52,538 nucleotides of DNA from Planctomycetota bacterium. GTDB taxonomy: Bacteria; Planctomycetota; Planctomycetia; Pirellulales; Pirellulaceae. The stretch covers positions 1 to 52,538 of the forward strand of contig CAUJKA010000408.1 of the NCBI GenBank assembly GCA_963204965.1, given 5' to 3'. Positions 7,601 to 17,100 of the stretch are shown in pieces (positions within the stretch are counted from its first letter, which is position 1; each line of letters starts with the position of its first letter). The position numbers were made by a program, and so were the translations under genes. The notes below the pieces were generated by a model that had not been told where the DNA came from, searched no databases, and saw only the letters and a program-made list of their open reading frames with translations.

Positions 7601-10391
7601 TGAAGATTGCATAGTAGGCAAGCTGGCCCTGCATAGGAGCAAACTGGTCCGTGCGAGCACCGAGGAAAAACTGCTTGCTATTATTGGTTGTCATCTCAAT
7701 ATCGGTTTCCAAGTCAGGGACCGTTTCGCCATTGAGCAGGAGCTTGATATGATTCTTCTCGCGAATCGCGATCACGTGATTCCATGTGTTGGGATCAATG
7801 CTGGTACGACCAATCGTAACTTGATTACGATCGTTGCCATTGAACCAAAACAGTTTACCGGTCATCTTAGGGTCATACGTTCCACCGATTCCGAGATGAT
7901 CGCCAGGTGCTCGCGGGTCCTTGTCTGGCCCGCGTGAAAAGAGATAAGCGGTCACCGGACGCACGGCATTCGGGACTTGGTTGCGGAACCAAAACGCAAC
8001 ACTGTAGGTATCTCCAATCGTTTCGTAGTCCGTTGCAAGCCGACCCGATTGAAACGATGCGAAAGAATTGGACGAGTAGCGAACGCTTCCGAATGTGTTC
8101 ATTCCCTTGGGAGCAGCAGAGAATGTTTCCAACGCCATCGGCTTCAGCGATGCAATCGCGTCCGCGTAGGACGCTGGAAAGGCGATGGTACTAGTACCCG
8201 TTAAGCCACGCTCTTCAAATCGTTTTCGCTTGGCAATGTCGACTGGACTCTGGTTCCCGACGGCCGACAGGCTCCAGAGAGATTGGATTTCTTCCGTTGA
8301 AAGAGGCCTTGCAAAGAATGCGATTTCATCGATTTTGCCTTGCATTGCTTGTCCAAAACGCAGCTGTTTGCTTTCCCCACCGAGTGTCGCGGTCGAACTC
8401 AAAAATGGCTCTGCGCCACCGTCGACCCACAAGTTGATCGTACCTTTTTCCTGGATCAACGTCGCCATGTGCCATTGATCTGCCGCGAGGCGTTCACTTC
8501 GAAAGGCACCATCGAGCTCAAGCTGCACTGTGTGATCGCCGAATTGTTTTGCAACCAGAGATTCTCCCATGGGACCGACGCAGAGCGAACCTTGTCGTTC
8601 GCTCGCGCCGCTGCGTTCGCCGAGCCAAAACCAAAAGGAGATAGAATAGCTTTCTGAGCTCTGAGGCAATTCGCACGTAAGCTCCCCTCCTGCCAAATGC
8701 AGGCTGCGGTTGATCTGATCGGGACCAGAAAACGCGGAGGGCGATAGCTCTTCGCCTGCTCCGATGCCTGTACCGCTGCCCACACCTGGCAAATACCAAG
8801 CGAAACCGGGGCTTAGCCGGGCGGGTTGACCACTTGCTATCGCATTACGAGCGCTGCTGCCGTCCGCGTCATCCAATCGCCAATAGGAAATTGGCTTTGC
8901 GTCCAAGATTCCTCTAGCGTAGGGGCCGTGAGTATCTTCCATCGATCGTCGCGATCGTTTTGTTACTTCTTCTAAAGACTGGAGAAGTGACTCCACTATT
9001 TTGGGCTCCGCTTCGTTTTCAAGTCCTGCAGTCCGGGCAGGCCATGTCGTATAACCACCCAGCGTATGTTGCTCGGGTGGAGGTATGTAGCCCTCAGCTC
9101 CATTGGCCAGTTCGATGTTGAAGTGCCATGGCGACGGCGAGCGCCCTTTGAGCTTGAGTCCTGTGAGCGCATAGACTTCATTGGGTAGGGTCGCAATCGT
9201 CACATCTCCGATTTGAATCGCTTGAAGTTTTAGCTGCGTTGATTGGCGTTCGTGAAGTATCAACGCTTCCTTGGCATAGACCTCCTGCAGATTTTTGGCG
9301 AGATCATTCTCAATCTGGTCCGCAATCGGTCTGGCCCATTCGAGACGTTTCTCATCAGGAACGCGATAGTTGAGAGCCAATGTCCGCTCGACCATGCTAA
9401 GACGAGCGAAGTCTCGATAGGCTATAGCTTGAAGCGATTGCTCCGCATAACTTGCAACCGACTTGGCATATGCCGCCATCGATATCGATTTCGCTGGAAC
9501 GCCATAGTCCATCCACATCAAATCGCCGCTAGTCCCTTGCGATATCGCACTGACGAAAGGGCCATTGCCATCGCCGGATTCTCCAAGGGACTCCGCAATG
9601 TACTTGCAAAACAGTCCGTAGTAGTCCGACGAGATGGCTTGGGCGCCAAAATAGTGTTGTGAGTAGTTGGCAAACACTGCCAGAGGACGTCCATCCGCGG
9701 CTTGCACCGAAATGAGGAAGAGTTCGGGATCGACTGGCCCCGATGGGCCGATCACGTCAGGGCTTTGGTAGCCAGGATGCATGTGCGCCAACCCAGTTGC
9801 TTTTCCAAACGGATCGACAATCTTCTTTTCTGGTTTGCGTATCCAGCGACGATTGTGAGTGTGCTCCCAGTCGTTGATCGAGTTCCAGCCAATTCTGGCA
9901 GGTTCACGTTTCGCATGAGCAGCCACAATCGATTCCGCAATCTTGAATGGCAACCACTCCGCATACGCTTTGTCCATGCGCGTTCCCAAGCAAGCCATAG
10001 CCGCGGGTGCCGAGTGAGTGTGCGTTGCTGAAACCATCATGTTTGAAATAGGAATGCCGCATTGCCTACTGGCCAGAAGTTTGGCCTCGTCGATGAGCGA
10101 TTGCGTCATCATGCAAGTATCGACAACCGTTAAGCAGATGATTGATGTTCCATCATCGAGAACAATGCTGCGAACGAAGAGCCGATCGTGGATCGTAGAG
10201 GACTGAGCCTCCAAAAATCCTCCGGCTACGATAGAACGCTCCCATGTCGGCGTGATATCGACGGTGGCGGCCCCTGCCCGAAACGCTAGTGTCGACTCTG
10301 GCGATTCCAACGCGACGCATATGTCCCCGAAAGTCATCCATCCAAGAGTTGATGCGACGATCAGGTTCGCGAACCAAAATGGAGAGCGCAT
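4629..10391 (-). CDS. Secreted fusion: ceramidase-like hydrolase, two LamG domains, membrane-bound-dehydrogenase propeller, HEAT and c-type heme domain
   Basis: A 1920-residue exported protein with an N-terminal signal sequence (~1-28). Residues ~35-480 resemble the neutral/alkaline ceramidase N-terminal family seen in many planctomycete proteins, with the metal-site-like THTHSAP motif and a later ISQGTSGDLMW segment. Two LamG/concanavalin-like domains follow at ~490-710 and ~760-945. Residues ~980-1360 are the PVC-type membrane-bound dehydrogenase propeller, starting IHIPEGFRVELVA and containing Ca-site-like DRDGDGRY and DTNGDGKAD. A HEAT-like helical region spans ~1370-1760. The end is the Pirellula-type heme domain: C1796-x-x-C1799-H1800, then a GEVLTGLLVGE strand region. 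GAGG lies six bases upstream of the ATG. The usual planctomycete dehydrogenase protein has only the last three parts; the hydrolase and LamG fusion is uncommon to my knowledge. Substrate unknown. Confidence 0.88.
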   Translation of the reverse strand: MRSPFWFANLIVASTLGWMTFGDICVALESPESTLAFRAGAATVDITPTWERSIVAGGFLEAQSSTIHDRLFVRSIVLDDGTSIICLTVVDTCMMTQSLIDEAKLLASRQCGIPISNMMVSATHTHSAPAAMACLGTRMDKAYAEWLPFKIAESIVAAHAKREPARIGWNSINDWEHTHNRRWIRKPEKKIVDPFGKATGLAHMHPGYQSPDVIGPSGPVDPELFLISVQAADGRPLAVFANYSQHYFGAQAISSDYYGLFCKYIAESLGESGDGNGPFVSAISQGTSGDLMWMDYGVPAKSISMAAYAKSVASYAEQSLQAIAYRDFARLSMVERTLALNYRVPDEKRLEWARPIADQIENDLAKNLQEVYAKEALILHERQSTQLKLQAIQIGDVTIATLPNEVYALTGLKLKGRSPSPWHFNIELANGAEGYIPPPEQHTLGGYTTWPARTAGLENEAEPKIVESLLQSLEEVTKRSRRSMEDTHGPYARGILDAKPISYWRLDDADGSSARNAIASGQPARLSPGFAWYLPGVGSGTGIGAGEELSPSAFSGPDQINRSLHLAGGELTCELPQSSESYSISFWFWLGERSGASERQGSLCVGPMGESLVAKQFGDHTVQLELDGAFRSERLAADQWHMATLIQEKGTINLWVDGGAEPFLSSTATLGGESKQLRFGQAMQGKIDEIAFFARPLSTEEIQSLWSLSAVGNQSPVDIAKRKRFEERGLTGTSTIAFPASYADAIASLKPMALETFSAAPKGMNTFGSVRYSSNSFASFQSGRLATDYETIGDTYSVAFWFRNQVPNAVRPVTAYLFSRGPDKDPRAPGDHLGIGGTYDPKMTGKLFWFNGNDRNQVTIGRTSIDPNTWNHVIAIREKNHIKLLLNGETVPDLETDIEMTTNNSKQFFLGARTDQFAPMQGQLAYYAIFNRALTADEAKQLHAASGQSIGTPVPGPELADKQPLPVPHSEPLSAERSLSKIHIPEGFRVELVACEPQVIDPVAFDWDAKGRLWVIEMSDYPMGLDGHGKAGGRVRILEDRDGDGRYESSSLFAEGLNFPNGLLTWRDGVLVAAAPQILFLRDTNGDGKADTKEVLFEGFNEGNQQLRMNGLRWGLDNWVHCANGGHHPNHGLKTEVKSNRNGLSYAIGSRDFRIQPDSGELVIESGPSQFGRNRDAWGHWFGTQNAKPLWHYVLADRYLARNPYVPSASAIQFVLPPNSPEVHPASRPEKRFHSFQEAGHFTSACGGMIFGDSRLFGPSEKLHAFTCEPFHNLVQHNILTDSGVSFSAERPTGEGRFDFFASEDRWCRPVMARTGPDGALWIADMYRYMIEHPDWLPPEGKEELLPHYRLGDDRGRIYRVVPTERPSTASPWELLSGDTAAIIKALESRNDWQRDKAQQILLWSNDVSAVLILEQLATSSASPQTRVQAYATLDGMGRLSNAMKIKSLCDSHARVRENAVRMAEASTDAAVQAAAIRLVTDPDEKVCLQLALTLGQWPGKVNGEALVSLARRFYREPMIRSAIMSSALEHASTFAIGIAQSEMQVVQAFREPIVRQSVGLKDTKVLNLLLVDALSSVGKDKTHKLDELLWTLQRVGVSLEEFLAYDADQKLLGSLKQLETSLQQLSVDAKNDGLNWDDRIAAAKPLCRTKKHREEGLLVLSQGLKPSVALEFQQQILAIFLQSGHDEALKHLASAWSELTPILRTQAIDVWMSRANWARDLLDKIEHGVIHASGIEFGQRDRLLHFPDKLIAERAAKLFQSKNTAKRQDIVEAYRKAVELRGDVAKGRVVFERACASCHRKDTLGNEVGPNMATVVEHTNEKLLVNILDPNADIQPGFQGYNILLESGEVLTGLLVGETANSVSIKSANGVTQTVSRLEIEQLRNSNLSLMPEGLESILTMQDLADVITFIRQPIAESP

Positions 10392-10682
10392 AGCAGCCTC
10401 GGAATAAATGCAAAATGGAGGGGATTCGACCTAGAGTATACTCCATCGGGTTCAAGCTCAGTTAGTTCAGCATCAATACTTGATATCGCCAAGAAACGGA
10501 TACTCCCAAGATTCCACACACGTTCGACTTCTTCAATCAATTTACATCGTCCCTAGCGATGGACGATGGCACGTGTCACCGAACGGGCCAGGAATAGTGG
10601 TCCCAATTACCGTGCCTGCAGATTGACGCAAGCGTTAACCCTGCGCTGTCAGCGCGAATCCTGCAAAATCCGATGATCGAGA

Positions 10683-10710
10683 TTGCAATAGAGAAGCCTT
10701 TCGCTACAAT
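10683..10710 (+). promoter_or_regulatory. Probable sigma-70-type promoter of the blaI-M56 operon
   Basis: TTGCAA at 10683-10688 and TACAAT at 10705-10710, separated by 16 bases, upstream of the blaI-like ATG at 10756. The predicted transcript would start near 10717, and both hexamers overlap the large palindrome. The hexamers are close to the consensus, but start-site mapping is lacking. Confidence 0.5.
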
Positions 10711-10732
10711 GCCTAGCGAAAGGTTTCTCTAT
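10688..10732. promoter_or_regulatory. 45-bp palindrome, candidate BlaI-type operator
   Basis: The left arm (10688-10706) and right arm (10714-10732) are each 19 bases and complementary at 18 positions, with a 7-base centre. The arms contain CCTTTCGCTA and TAGCGAAAGG. The palindrome covers the -10 hexamer and touches the -35 hexamer of the predicted promoter, so a bound repressor would block it. It lacks the canonical TACAnnTGTA of BlaI/MecI sites in Firmicutes. It could also act as a hairpin. Confidence 0.6.
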
Positions 10733-10755
10733 CCCTGCTTTCGAGAGGTCGAGCA

Positions 10756-11142
10756 ATGCGTGAATTAGGTTCTTCGCAACCAACTGCCGTTGAACTGGAA
10801 ATCCTGCGAATCCTCTGGGATTTGGGGCCAAGCACGGTTCGCGAGGTGCATTTGCGACTGTGCGAGGGGAAAGAAACAAACTACTCGACCACCGTAAAGA
10901 TGCTGGCGGTCATGTTAGGAAAGGAGCTGGTCAAGCGCGATGACTCGGTTCGACCGTTGGTGTATCGAGCCGCGATGACTCGCGATCGCGCCGCTAAGAC
11001 TTTTCTGAGCGACTTGATCGAAAAGATCTACGACGGTTCAGCCATGACATTGGCGCTGCAAGCATTGGCAAAAGGAAAAGCTTCCAAGGAAGAGATCGAA
11101 GAAGCGCGACGGTTGCTCGATGAAATGGAGGACAAACAATGA
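10756..11142 (+). CDS. BlaI/MecI-family transcriptional repressor
   Basis: A 128-residue winged-helix repressor of the BlaI/MecI/CopY family. Residues ~9-75 show the typical pattern: PTxxELEILRILWDLGPSTVREV, then a recognition helix in NYSTTVKMLAVMLGKELV, then the wing and VYRAA. The C-terminal helices (~80-128) form the dimerisation part. In the known system, the M56 receptor partner triggers cleavage or release of the repressor; no beta-lactamase is present here, so the regulated genes are unknown. GAGAGG at 10743-10748 serves as ribosome site. The stop overlaps the start of the M56 gene by four bases (ATGA), implying translational coupling, and the palindrome upstream suggests autoregulation. 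Confidence 0.93.
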   Translation: MRELGSSQPTAVELEILRILWDLGPSTVREVHLRLCEGKETNYSTTVKMLAVMLGKELVKRDDSVRPLVYRAAMTRDRAAKTFLSDLIEKIYDGSAMTLALQALAKGKASKEEIEEARRLLDEMEDKQ

Positions 11143-14100
11143 TCCTCTTTCAAACGCCCTTAGGTGCCTCGGCTTGGTTATTATCCGAGGCGACCATGGA
11201 ACGACTCGGCTGGGTCCTCTTGCATTCACTTTGGCAGTTCTTGCTAACTGCGATTCTGGCGCTATTCGTTCTTCGTTTTATGAAGCGAGCGTCAGCAAGT
11301 TCGCGATATGCCTTTTTAGTTTTCGCGATGGCTATTTGTGTCGTCTCCCCCGTAGCGACTTGGTTCTCACAGCCGACGAATACCGCACCTGTCGCAATAG
11401 AAGATTTCAAGGACGCAATTTCGCCATTGCCGATGGAGTCGATGCCATCGCCGCTTGGCGGGAACGACGAAGTTGCAATGGTCGACGAAGATCATGGGCT
11501 AGCTGCGGAGTTGCCTTCAATCAGCATTCAGCCGTCCGCCGAAAGCTCCAGCTCTATGACCGAGAAAGGCGAATGGTTGTTGAACACCCAGGACAGGTTG
11601 AGGCCTTGGCTGATGTCCATTGTGACTGCGTGGATTTTGGGAGTCATGATCTGTGCGATGCGCCCTCTGCTGAGTTGGATCGCGATTCGCCGCTGGCGAC
11701 GCGTTGGTACGACTCCGGTCGGCAAAGAAGTGACTGAACTCATGCTGCGACTGTGCGACAAGTTCGCAGTCGGACGCTCCGTCGAAATATTGCAATCAAC
11801 ACTGGTGCGAGGCCCACTGGTCTTTGGCTGTTTCCGTCCTTTGATTCTTCTGCCAGCTAGCCTGCTCACGAACTTGCCGACATCACAGCTCGAAGCGATT
11901 ATTGCCCATGAATTAGCCCATGTGCGGAGGCATGACTTTCTCGTAAACTTCATGCAGACGATCATCGAAACGCTCTTCTTTTATCATCCAGCCATTTGGT
12001 GGTTGTCGCACCGGATTCGCATCGAGCGAGAGAATTGCTGTGACGATTTGGTGGTGTCTGCGCTGTGCAATCGCGTCGACTACGGTAGGGCTCTGTTGGC
12101 CGTGGAGGAGAATCTAGGGGTTGAATCAACACTCGCTTTGGGAGCAAGCGATGGGTCGCTGCTTGCGCGGGTGCAGCGGCTAGCTGGTTTGGAAGCGGCG
12201 CGTCGCAGGCCAGTTTCCAGTGTGGCCGCGATGATCACTTCAGGCCTTCTTGTTGCCGGAACGGCTTTCATGATTAGTAGTCTTCTATTTGCTGGTGGAG
12301 ATGACAACGAAGCCCTATTCGGCAACGCGTCCAACGGACTTCAAATCAGATTAGTCCCACTCACTCCCGAAGTTAGCGATGAGTCCCCCGAGCTGCAAAA
12401 GATCGCGTCCTCTTACAAGCGTTCTCAGGAGATGACGTTCGCTGTGCAGCTCAAGAATGTGAGCAGTCAACCGATATCGTTGGCGGGAATAAGGTACGGC
12501 GACGGATATGCCCCTGAAACTCGAGGCAAATTGAATACGGCTATGCTCGCCCCACATTGGTTTGAGTTTGAGTTCACAGGCATCGATGGTAAGCGAATAT
12601 TGCGAACTCCACACCGCGAGTTCTATCAGCAATGGTCCGTCGCAGATAATTCCTCGGTCCACGTATTGGCTCCAGGCGAATCGTTGATCGAAGTATTGAG
12701 ACCTGCCAAGTTCATGCAACCGATGGACTATGATCTTTTGCCGGGCACGTACCGAGCGCAAGTGCACTATCGTGGTCCGAATGATTCTCTCCGAGATAAT
12801 GTACGCAAACATTGGCCCGACAAACCCATCTTGAATGCGTGGCCTCACCAAGCCACTTCCAATGTGTCCGACTTTTCGATTGAAGAGGCTTCGAATCGTA
12901 CCAAACCTGAAGAGCTAATCTGGGGCAAGCCAGTCGAAGGGCTGCAAGCGGCACTTGAGTATCGATTACCCGACGATGCCAAAGGCAACCCGCTCGTAGC
13001 ACCAGGTGTTGCGGTAGGTTCGCGTTTGGGGATCACATTTCACTTGCGTAACGTCAGCGACAAACCGATCACCTTTGTCAGCGAGACAGGGCGGCAGGGG
13101 GATAATGTTCATGTCATCGACGAATCGGGAAAGGAAGTGGAAGTCAAGGATGCATTCTTTACCGGCTGGCCGATTGATGTGGAATGGAAACTAATGCCCG
13201 GCGAAGTAGCCCAGTTGAGCCTCCTTACTCCAGGACTCGGATCGCTTGAGAAGCCTGGAAAGTACGAGGTTCGCTATACGATTCGCTTTAATAGCCGCAG
13301 TCAGAAAGACGAGGCCGGCAACATCATCTTTCCACGGCCCGGCGACTATGACAAAGAGATCGATACGGGGGAAACTCCATTGTTCTTGCACGAACCGAAA
13401 AACGACCTCTCTGCCAAGGGTGAGATCCAACCAGAAGAACCAATCTTGGATGGGTCGTTTCGTGACGAGGTCAATCTGAAGCTGACTCGCAAAGATGCGC
13501 ATCAAGGCAAATGGTACTTTGTCGACCTCGATTACGGGTTGTTGAAAACGCCTCCCTTCGATGTTGAAATTGATGCTACGCGTTTTCCCTACTTTGTCAC
13601 CAAGCCAAGCGAAGAAGAGCTCAGCGATTGGTTGAAACGCGATGGCGTTGACCTGATTCTGCGGAGCAGCATCTATCGACCCGATCCGAAGGGCCCAATC
13701 GAAAGAAACGAGATACAGGTCCGCTCGGTAAGAACACTCTTGAAGGAGCTTCCGCGCGGATTGGAAAAAGAAACCACCAACTCGCCGACGTGGAAACAAA
13801 CATTAGAAGAAGATGTTCTCGATGCTTTTGGTGCGAAGGATGATGCAGTCCATGTTGTGGGTTTCATTCCCAACGCAACAGCAGTGGACATTCGTCCTGA
13901 CAGTCCATTTCTTCGTTCTTTCCGTACGGCCAGCAACCTGCTGGGCGTCTTTCTGCTTGAGCAACCCAGTTCCAATGACGACGAACTAAATTTCAGAATT
14001 GCTTATGCTGCGAATAAGGATACGCCCTTGGACGACTTGCGATTTGGTCCCGATGACTTTGTTAGCGGGCTCGAATTGTTGGAGCAACCGGTAGTTCGCA

Positions 14101-17100
14101 AGAGTAGTGAGGCGGCGTTCATAGCTAAATTCCCAAATGACATACGAGTCGAATTCGTCGGGCTCAGTCGAGGGGTTGGCGATATCAAATCAGCCGACAA
14201 ATGGTGGAGGCCAGATGGCTCGCCGCTTGAACAAGCCCCTGAGCATTGCGGCGCGAGTGGCGTTCTGAAAGAAGGCGAGCTGGAAAGCGAAGACCCCTTT
14301 GTGCGGACTGTGATCCACGTTCATGGCATCGGTGATAGTAACGCTGTTACGGCAACTTCTTCAATTCAAACTGCAGAGTCGTTGAAAGACAAATCCGGCG
14401 GTCTGTACGTGGCTCACCATGGCTATGCCGATGCGCCGGGTCGCTCGCGAACCTTTGAGGTTGGTGTTGCCACCGAAGCGCCGTCTCCTAAACGTTGGTT
14501 GGACCGCGTTGGCAAACGCATCGAATCAAAGACTGAGTCAGTAAAGGATACTGTCGTAGAGGACATCACGATTGAGAAAGTCGGGCCAGAGTCGTGGGGC
14601 AAGGGGGCGACCAGCCAGGGAGGCATGACAGATCCCGTTGGCCCCGGCGATCAAAAAATGGGTAGCCTATCGGGAACCACGCAAGTCACCATTCGCTTTC
14701 CGCTGGCTTGGCGTGCTGTGGACCTTCGGTTATTCGCCATCGACAAATCTGGGAATTCACATGCTGCTGATTTTACGATAGCGCTCGATCCAAGCGATGA
14801 GAACGCGGACTACAAACGTTTGGCTAAAGTCATTCCCATTGATTACAGCGAAGTTGATCACTTTGAGTATCAGTTTCGAGTCTATCGACATTGGGCGACT
14901 TTCGATAACGTCTCGTTGTGGAAGGGAACGCAGACCGAAGTGGCCATGAAATCTGAGACCATTTCGAAAACTTCACTGGCTGCAGCATCAGCAGACAACT
15001 CGACGGCTATCAGCCATGAAACGCAACCTGCGAAGACAACGGTTGCAAAGGACACGGCCTCAAACGCTCGGACAGTGGCGAATCGAGGGACGCTTCGTGG
15101 TCGTTTCGTTTTTGACGGCGTTCCTCCACCATCCAAGGACTACTTTGGCGACCAAGTAACTATCGACGGGGCCAAGCCACAGCAATCTGGCTCCGGCGGA
15201 AGAATGAGTGGCGTCGAAGCTTTCTATCGAGAGTTCCTCGCTAAAGGCGAGCGACCCGATACTAAGGTACAAACGCTTCTGGTAGGCAATAACTCAGGAG
15301 TCGCCAATATCTACATTTGGGCGAGTAGCAAGAACATACCGTGGGAAGCTCCTGCGGGAGGCATGGCCCCTGTAAACGTCGAGTTTCGGGATGGCAAGCT
15401 CACGAATCGTTGTTTCAATGTCGTCACAGGCCAGAAGTTACAGTTTGAGAACCGTGACCCTGTGGATCATTCTCTCGCGGCTAACTTCATGAAAGCCCGC
15501 AACACATCCTTCAATCTCTTTGTTAAGGCAAAATCGAAGTACGAAGGGAATTGGAGCTTTCCGGTTGCCGAGCCATTTCCAACTCGGCTAGATCTAGGAA
15601 GAGCGCCATGGGCGTCTGGGGTACTCTTTGTTCATAGCAACCCCTATGTTGCGATCACTAGGAGTGACGGCTCTTTTGAGATCGAGAACCTTCCAATTGG
15701 CGAATGGGAATTTCAAGTTTGGCATGAAACGGCTGGATACCTTTTGCCAAATAGAGCGGCCTTCAAACACACCATTGTTGAGGGTGAAAACAACCTAGGA
15801 ACGAAGCATCTGAAGCCTGAGGTGTTTGGTATTCGTGAGTCCGCGAAAGCTGCACCAATCACGCCCGAAAACCGAGAGCAAATAGGAACGGTTCAAGGCA
15901 AGCCCGTCTATCGCGACGAGATCGTAAATGGCAACCTGTTGGAACTGTTTACGAATCCAATTTGGGCGAAGTACAAACAAGAGCATCGCGAGGCGATTGA
16001 GCCTACAGAAAAAGAACTCGAATCGGCTCGGAGCTATTTCTCTCAACAACATCGCAGTCGGCTCGAGAAGGAGGGGGGCGAATCCAAGCTTCGAGAAGAG
16101 CTTAAGGCGATAGAGGATAAGCTCTCGAATAGTAAACTAAGTGAAGAAGAAGCTAACAAACTCGAACTCGAACATTCGGGGTTAAGATCGCGGCTTCGGC
16201 CAATCGCTCCCGGTTTCGCCAATTTCATATTGGACAACTGGAAGCTTCAGAAACATCTCTACGAGAATTTTGGTGGCGGTCGCATTCTTTGGCAACAGGC
16301 CGGACAGGAAGCATTCGATGCTATGCGCACTTGGTTAGAGCTTCAAGAAAAGAACGGTGAATTCCAAATCACCGACACGAAACTTCGCACCCAATTCTAT
16401 CAATACTGGAATCAAGATCATGGAGCGTTCTTGACCAGCGATGAAAAGCGGATTCGCGAGGAATTCTTGCAACCACCTTGGGCCGCGGTAATCCCTGTTG
16501 CAGTCGGTCCCGCACCGGATGACCCCAGGCAGAAAGATCCCTCGTCGACAAACGCCAACACCGACTTTGAGAAAACCGTACTTGGCATTTTGCGAACACC
16601 GTTCAATGATGACTGGTCCAAGGGCACATGGCAACTCGGAGCCCACGACATCGAGGTGCACTCGAAATTGCGAGCCTTGCCGCAACGAGCCGACGTCATC
16701 AAGACACTCCTAAAAGTCATCGACCGTACGGAACCGTCGTCGATGCATGAACGCCGACTGGCGATGGGATTCTTAGGTGGATCCGATCCGAAGAACCTGG
16801 TCCCTCGTCTCAACAAGGAAATCGAGATCGCTATTGCCAATCCAGCGAAGCCCTTCGCTGCCTACCATGAGATCGAAATGCTTGGGCGATTGGGGGAGAA
16901 CGCGCGCAGCTCACTGCCCCTGCTGATCAAACTCTTGGACTCCACCGATGGGGTTGCGTACAACCTCGCATTGGAATCACTTACCAAGATTGGGGCTCGT
17001 TCTCCCGATGTCATGAGTGAACTGGCCAAGCATACGGACGATCCACTCACGGTCTATCAACTCGGCAGATATGGCCAGATGGCAAAATCCTATGGCCCAT

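Larger units (their letters stand above)
10392..10755. other. Divergent intergenic region
   Basis: This 364-bp region separates the minus-strand fusion gene from the plus-strand blaI-like gene, so it must hold promoters for both. The blaI side carries a clear promoter and palindrome (separate entries). I found no gene and no obvious promoter for the minus-strand gene. Confidence 0.6.

Noticed and set aside
10688..10732. Intrinsic terminator in the blaI upstream region
   Set aside because: The palindrome lacks a T-tract and overlaps good promoter hexamers, so operator is the better reading.
11120..11737. 205-codon frame overlapping the M56 gene start
   Set aside because: Shadow of the M56 gene in another frame; the M56 product has clear family motifs.
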